Assembly: GCF_011386835.1 (NCBI RefSeq)
Contig: NC_088795.1
Span: 103,352,434 to 103,416,433, forward strand
Reading direction: 5' to 3'
DNA: 64,000 nucleotides
From: Chrysemys picta bellii
Taxonomy: Eukaryota; Chordata; Testudines; Emydidae
Shown here: positions 58,181-64,000 of the stretch, one piece after another
Layout: every line of letters begins with the position of its first letter
Numbering within the stretch: position 1 is the first letter of the stretch
The notes under the pieces: model-generated
Seen by the model: only the letters and a program-made list of their open reading frames with translations
What the model was told of the DNA's origin: nothing
Database searches by the model: none
Translations under genes and position numbers: made by a program

Positions 58181-59529
58181 TGTATAAATAAAATATAAGA
58201 TTTTAAAACAAAGAAAGAAAGTAACTATAACTAAATACTCATTCCCAGGTAAATACCTAAAGTTTACCTAAAGTTAAATTTGAATAGACATAATGCAAAT
58301 GTTTGGAAAATGCTTTAAAAGAATGTTCTGGGTTTTGTTGTTGTTGTTTGTTTGTTTGTTTGTTTGTTTTTTAAACAAACTAAAGTTTGGGAATGTGGGA
58401 AACCCAATTAGTTTCCAATAGAAAACAAACTGGGAGGAAAAGAAACACTGAGTTAAAGTCACCTAACAAACATTGTCCTCTACACACAATCAGCTACTGC
58501 CAATCTTCATCCTTCTGTTCCTTCATATTTAAGCCCTAATTCTGCAGACACTAATACATGTAAATCATACACTATATTGTATTATTGGGAGAAGTTCAAT
58601 GCTTTCTGAAATGAATTTCCATCAATGTGTTTGGATTTCAAAATACATTATTTTTAGAAAATGTTAAACAATCTAACTGTTTTTAATCTCAAATTTCTGT
58701 CAGGTAATGCTATCACAAATGCTATGAGTATGTTATCACAGAAGAATGTTATCTGTGACTTTTGTAGTCTCATTTACTTGGTGCTGAAGTAATATATTTA
58801 ATAGTGCTTAATCTGTTTATCACTTTGACAACTCAAGCAGAAGAAAATAGGTATGGATTAAAATTATACTGACAATTAAATCAGTGAGTCTTATTCTGAT
58901 GTTATTTACTTTGTGGTAAATCAGAAGTAACTTCACTGTTTCATCAATGTGAAACAGTTGTGACAAGAAAATCAAGTCCATTGAGTGAGATTTGTATTGC
59001 CTCTTCACATGTGCTGTGTGAACAATGGCATTTGGTGAGGGAGAGAGACTAAAACAAGAGAGAACCTTAAATCAGTACATTTCACTAGGATTTCTCTGGA
59101 GCAGTCATGGTAAAATTCACTGCCAACCCTGGGGTCACTGAATATGGCCAAAGACCTAAAACTGTAATAGGCCTTCTTAAACATCAGATTTATTGATCTA
59201 ATCATGAAGTGGTATATATTTTTTTCAGCACAAAGATATATTGTTTTATCTTGTTTCAGTACAAATTCTCATCCTACTTTTATTTAACCTGGAGCAAAAT
59301 GCTGAGAAGATGAAAAATGACCTTTTGGGATTATTAGTTTGGCTAATACCCTTGTTTTGAGTCATTGCATATACTGTGCACCACATCTCAAGAACTCATT
59401 ACCACTCAGAGAACCATTACACCACCATGTTCAACATGAGCCCAGGTGAGTCTGAAACATATCACATCATTTCCTAAACCCTAAAGTGATCCATAGATAT
59501 GCCAGAGAGAAAGTAAGAATATATCCCTT
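58181..59529. other. non-coding stretch, no gene seen
   Basis: AT-rich, with a (TTTG)n array at 58344-58370. No gene was recognised. Confidence 0.5.
58336..58370. repeat. (TTG)n/(TTTG)n microsatellite
   Basis: Three to four TTG units followed by six TTTG units. Confidence 0.9.
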
Positions 59530-59672
59530 GATCTGCACTTGCATCTGAAGAAGTGAGGTTCTTACCCACGAAAGCTTATGCTCCCAATACTTCTGTTAGT
59601 CTTAAAGGTGTCACAGGACCCTCTGTTGTTTTTTACAGATTCAGACTAACACGGCTACCCCTCTGATACTTG
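59530..59672 (+). mobile_element. Penelope-type element end, collinear form
   Basis: CATCTGAAGAAGTGAGGTTC, ACCCACGAAAGCTTATGCTC, TTCTGTTAGTCTTAAAGGTG and CAGACTAACACGGCTACCCC run without inversion. The unit serves as the reference layout for the rearranged copies at 5508, 23195 and 26217. A weak ACTTG repeat flanks it, too short to call a target duplication. Confidence 0.7.
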
Positions 59673-59679
59673 ACACCAT

Positions 59680-60519
59680 AGTACATGTCATTGAAAGCCA
59701 TCTACAAGAAATTGATGGATTGGGAAAATTAATCAATATATTTCACTGACTCATGGATTTGCATATAAAGAATTATAAACTAATAAATCTGTTTCTACAA
59801 TACCGTGTCTAGAAAGATTACGTCTTACTTTTGTCTTTATTACATTCTTAGTGATATCTTCTAGTTATTGATGAAAGTTGTATCACTGAAATTGAAAAGG
59901 ATTGTAGGATATTAAAATGTATCACTTAGGACCTACCCTAACAGCATTAACAAACTGCTTTAATTGGTTTTGTCTGTAGTGATTGAACTCTACTAAATTT
60001 TAGTTTAGAAGCAAGAGGTTTTGTGGTTTTGAGATTATATCCTTTATGTTAAACTCCAAGGATTTCTCTGTTCACTGGATTAGTGGATTATCAAGACACA
60101 GTTTGGAAGACAAAAATGCTTTTTTTTTTAAAAAAGATTTAAACTCAGTGTATTTTGCCCTTTTCCATCTTGAATTGTCAAAGGGTTTTTCTTGTAAGTG
60201 TACAGAATGTATTTTGATGTACAGAAGTTTGAACATTGTTTCATTTGCTTACATTATGTTTGTTCTGTGACAGACCACTGAAAATGGAAGCAAAATATTC
60301 CTGCTACATGCTAGCCACCAATGTAAGGTTACTAAAACAATGAACAGCTATACAATATTGCACTCATATGGGTACTAATATAAGTAAACAGCAAGCACTA
60401 ACATATTGGATTGTTTTGTTCAGGAATTAGTTATAGAATATGGAGTCTTCCACCTTGTATCTGGTCTAGGTTGGAACGAATAAGAGACATCACCCTCCAA
60501 TAAGGAAGGGACCATATTC
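59680..60519. other. non-coding stretch, no gene seen
   Basis: AT-rich. No feature recognised. Confidence 0.5.
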
Positions 60520-60692
60520 TGGTGGACAGGACAGTCAGCTGGGAGCCAGCTGGGAGCCAGAAGACCTGGATTCTATTCCAGTCAGTCAGTGCTGACTGGA
60601 TCAATCAATTAATTACTCTGGGCCTCTGATTCTCCTCCCATCCATGTCTTTCTTATCTATTTAGATTTACTGTAATACAAATAAATAATAAT
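60520..60692 (+). repeat. CORE-SINE / MIR-like element
   Basis: GCCAGAAGACCTGGATTCTATTCC, TTACTCTGGGCCTCTGATTCTC, TATCTATTTAGATT and CTGTAATACAAATAAATAATA give the SINE core and L2-type tail in order. GCTGGGAGCCA is tandemly doubled at its start. Confidence 0.55.
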
Positions 60693-61925
60693 ATGTTGGT
60701 GGTTCGATGGTGTGTTTAAATGAAGGTGGCATATGGTCTTGATCCCATATTGATCTGTATCACACAAAAAGCTACTTCAATGGGTGCTTTTATTGGTAGT
60801 CTTAGCAGTCAGGCCAAGGATTAGTATTTATTAGCTTTCCTATAATATTTATAGGTTTTTTGAAATGCTTTTTATAGCAACTGAAGAAGACAGAATTTTC
60901 ACATCTCTATTTCTGAGCTTTTCTTATCAGCTTGGTCCAATTTGCTTCTTCCAGCACATCTCAGCATTTTTTTAACACAATTCTCATATACCTTTCTGCA
61001 AAGGTTCAACATCTTTGTGTAAGACTTTCCCCCTTTCCTTCCTGCATATATGTATCTGTTTCATGACAGGACTGAGGCTATTAGTTCAAGTGACTTTCAT
61101 AAAAATATAGTATGGTCACAAGACCAGGGAAATTGATACCTCTGTAGATGTGTATGATAATTTTAGTCATGTATAATGTACAGCATCAAATCCAGGTGAT
61201 TCTTCAGTTAGCATCACAAAGACAATATTGACTTCATTTTCTATGAGTGTTAATAGAAGGAAGTACGCGTGCTAGTAGGTCATTATGGCTGTCAGAGACT
61301 ATGAATGTTGGAACAAACAGTGAAAGCTCTAATCTCTTTCTTAATAGATTGTTTAACTTTGGTATTTTCATCCAGTCATTGCTTATCAAATATTTAACCA
61401 CTATTTTGAGACTCTCAGAACCACTTGATTTATATATTCCATGTACAGTAGAAATAACAAAGCTATTCAATCCATGGCCATAAATAGCTTTTTCTCAACT
61501 GCAATAGTAAATACACTAATGCTTTGTTAGAAAAGAGCAGTGTAATGTGAATGGTAGATCTATATGGATGCCATATCAATCAGCCAGGGACTGAATTGCT
61601 ACCTGGAATATATGGATAGGCTTACAGTCATACAAGGTATATAGGGGACCTAAAAACATGGAGAAGTAAAAACAAAGAAACAGAATTACTGACTACTACC
61701 TGTTGGGAAAGAAAATAGATTTTGGGAGCAATGGTATTCCATAAAAGGCTGTATTTGGCAGAAGGAAGAAATAATAATGTCTGCCGTATTGCCTGGGAGA
61801 AGTGAGTTAATAATCTTAAAATTAAACTTAAAAAGAAAAGGAACTATTAGCAATACAAACCATGTCATCTTATTATTACAAGCATGCTTTACGGGTCTTC
61901 TTCCTAACTTTTTGGTTGTTTATTA
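60693..61925. other. non-coding stretch, no gene seen
   Basis: AT-rich. No feature recognised. Confidence 0.5.
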
Positions 61926-62335
61926 TTAGAGGTAGTTCCATTCCAACTTTTGAGGGGGAAAGTGCCCAAACCGGCGGGAGGAAATTCATTTCAAACAAAA
62001 ATTCCCCTCCCCCCCCCAAATTAATTCAGAAACACTGAAACTTTTTGTTTTGATAATATCAAATTAATTCATTTCATCAATATTGAAACATAATATATTT
62101 TTCTAAGAATTATATAACTAGAATAGATATAGATATATTAAAATTAATGTTATAATGTAATATAAAAAGCAAAATGAAATAAAATGAAAAGATCAACATG
62201 AAAAAAATTGAGATTTCTGCATTGAAAATGTTGTCAAAATTGAGACATTCTCACAGAATGTTTCTTTCTCGGTGAAAGTGCATTTTACAGCAGAAAACTG
62301 TTCAGTTGAAAATGTTTTGAACAACTCTATTTATT
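61926..62335. repeat. AT-rich interspersed repeat, second copy
   Basis: Starts ATTAGAGGTAGTTCC and ends GAAAATGTTTTGAACAACTCT, with GAAAC/TTTTG blocks like 15551-15900. Includes an AT-rich insertion at about 62090-62180. Class uncertain. Confidence 0.4.
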
Positions 62336-62359
62336 ATCATTTGCTGTGTCATGGCTGAA

Positions 62360-62412
62360 TTCAAATTATAAACTCTTTGAGACAGGAACCATGTCACGTG
62401 CCTAGCATGCTT
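62360..62412 (+). repeat. L2/SINE tail fragment
   Basis: ATAAACTCTTTGAGACAGGAACCATGTC followed by GTGCCTAGCATGC matches the L2-type tail (TGTAAGCTCTTTGAGGCAGG ... GTGCCTAGCA). Confidence 0.4.
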
Positions 62413-63534
62413 TTCAGTTTAAGCAGTTCAGGTCCTCATGTCACAGAAATCATACAAGTACTGGACCTCAAGTATCCAGTCCTTCAAGATGTGAAACATC
62501 TCCTGAGATCTGTCTTGCCTCTTCAGTTCACACTGACCAGAGTGGGAATTGATAATGTATGGTATCTTGCAAGACTGGACATTTGGGGCTTGATCCTTGT
62601 TGATGTCTTGTAAGGTGCTGAGCTGAACTCTGTGCAGAATCACGCCTCAAATCAGGGTATAATGTCTTAAACCTGTTGCACAATATCTGTTACAAACAAT
62701 GAGGTCTTAATTTCGGAAATGTTCAAGGACCTACTCTTATTATTTTTGCCAGAGGATTTTAAATTTAGTTCTTACTTATATAAACCACATAATGACCTGT
62801 AAGGTTAGTGTGCCTGATCAGCTTGCCAAGTTCAGTTATATATATTGGGCCTATATTTTAAACTCTGTAACTAAAAAAAGTGCTTGCACTGAGCTAGCCA
62901 CCTTGCTCCAGAAACTATAATATGTTGGTTCATGGTCCTGACATACATAACAGTGTAAGGGCCTTTCCCCAGCTGAACTAAGTAAATGCCCACTCTTTTA
63001 TTAGTAGATTAGTAGATTGACAACAGGTGGTACTGTTGTCACCACTGCCTAACACCAGCTTTTGTTTAACTCATGGAGGTAGGTTTGAAATGAGAATTCT
63101 CCTTCTCTGAGGTAGGCTGCCATTCTACACTGAAGACCCCACCTGCCCTAAGCTGCCTGGTTAAAGGTGACTGATACTAAAAGTGGGGGTCTGAAAGGTG
63201 AGTAAAACCATCTCCACCACATGTAGGCAAGTGAGGGGGAGTTTGACTGTCAAAGGCTATCTAAGCTATTCTACAGGCATTTTATAGGTGTTGGGAGCTC
63301 AAACCCGACACTGCTCCGGCAATAAGAGTGTGTGATGTGGATGACACAATCCAGGAAGCAGGACTTTGTTGGTTCAGACACATGCTGAGGATAAATTAAG
63401 AGGACCTGAGGAAGATAGCATAGCAGGAGAGAGCAGTAGGAAAGAGACCCTGAGGAATCAATTGATTCATTTAATCAAAGAAGTTGGTAAGTAGGTGGAC
63501 TTAGTGCTGCCTCAGACAGACTAAGACAGTGCTA
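62413..63534. other. mostly non-coding, possible LINE scrap
   Basis: No gene was recognised. Between 63330 and 63440 one plus-strand frame reads EAGLCWFRHMLRIN, faintly like the GHVxR block of RTE-type RT C-termini. Too short and diverged to call. Confidence 0.3.
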
Positions 63535-63628
63535 AATAATACTTAGTCCTGCCTTGAGTGCAGATGACCTCGACTAGATGACCTCTCAAGGTCCCTTCCA
63601 GTCCTACCATAATATGATTCTATGGTGG
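63535..63628 (+). mobile_element. CR1 3' tail, plus strand
   Basis: CTTAGTCCTGCCTTGAGTGC, GACTAGATGACCTCTCAAGG, CCCTTCCAGTCCTACC and TATGATTCTATGG are the conserved last 90 bp of CR1, ending at the terminal octamer. Confidence 0.8.
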
Positions 63629-64000
63629 ATGCTTGCACGATGACATGAGGGGACAAAGGAGAAGGTTTTAAACTCTGTAACTCTCAAGCAGTATTATGGT
63701 TATTATGAATTAATGATGGATGTGTTCATATTTTAGGAAAGTTGTACAGAGCAATAATAATTTCCAGAGGACAAAGACATATTTGCTAATAGACTAAATG
63801 GAGTAAAAATGCCATTCAATTCAGAATAAAAATGAATAATTAACTTCTTAATAATTAATCAATAAATATACTATTTTAAATATTTAGCATTGCACAAACA
63901 AATGATGTCAGTTTAATTAGCTCTGTGGTTGATATATTTTTCTGCCTTTTTTTTTCTTCTAGCTGCCAAAGTTCTTTCAAACATTTGGGGCCAAATCATA

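Noticed and set aside
63290..63530. Possible RTE-type LINE C-terminus
   Set aside because: Only one short WFRHMLR-like block fits. Too little to support a call.

Overview
The window looks like repeat-rich vertebrate DNA, most likely from a turtle (Testudines). The reasons are many CR1 LINE copies of the sauropsid type, Penelope-like fold-back ends, Ty3/gypsy retrotransposons, several solo LTRs with 5-bp target-site duplications, and old CORE-SINE/L2-type tails. I recognise no host protein-coding exon, rRNA, tRNA gene or CRISPR array. Every reading frame I can name belongs to a transposable element and nearly all are broken. Species assignment is inference from repeat content only.

Layout. 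1-4.2 kb: non-coding, with palindromic non-autonomous elements. 4.2-6.7 kb: a minus-strand CR1 interrupted by a perfect 176-bp palindrome flanked by a 13-bp target duplication. 6.7-15.1 kb: a degenerate Ty3/gypsy-like element with both LTRs, split by a minus-strand CR1 (8.66-12.5 kb), which is itself split by a 1.1-kb solo LTR (10025-11122, duplication GGCAC). 15-19 kb: AT-rich DNA with a CORE-SINE. 19.1-21.4 kb: a GC-richer block with a minus-strand LTR. 22.4-28.7 kb: CR1, L1-like and RTE-like LINE fragments and further fold-back elements. 30.4-33.4 kb: an LTR, a CR1 ending in a 32-bp inverted duplication around (AT)n, and a Penelope GIY-YIG endonuclease remnant.

35.4-37.9 kb holds the most interesting unit: an apparently whole 2.55-kb DNA transposon with CACTG-type ends, TTA duplications, sub-terminal inverted similarity and one roughly 560-codon pseudogenised transposase-like frame. 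39.7-42.9 kb: a minus-strand Ty3/gypsy pol remnant (RNase H, integrase, chromodomain-like tail) split by a solo LTR with duplication CTGTG. 43.1-44.3 kb: a second copy of the LTR family seen at 10 kb. 45.7-50.9 kb: fold-back elements and the best-preserved CR1 (232 open codons at 49779-50477). 55-58.2 kb: a CR1 tail, an LTR matching the one at 30.4 kb in opposite orientation, and a 599-bp solo LTR with duplication TGTAT. 58.2-64 kb: mostly unique AT-rich DNA with a Penelope-type end, SINE/L2 tails and a CR1 tail.

The elements do not work together as a gene system. The window is a stratified record of insertions, and the nesting gives their relative ages.
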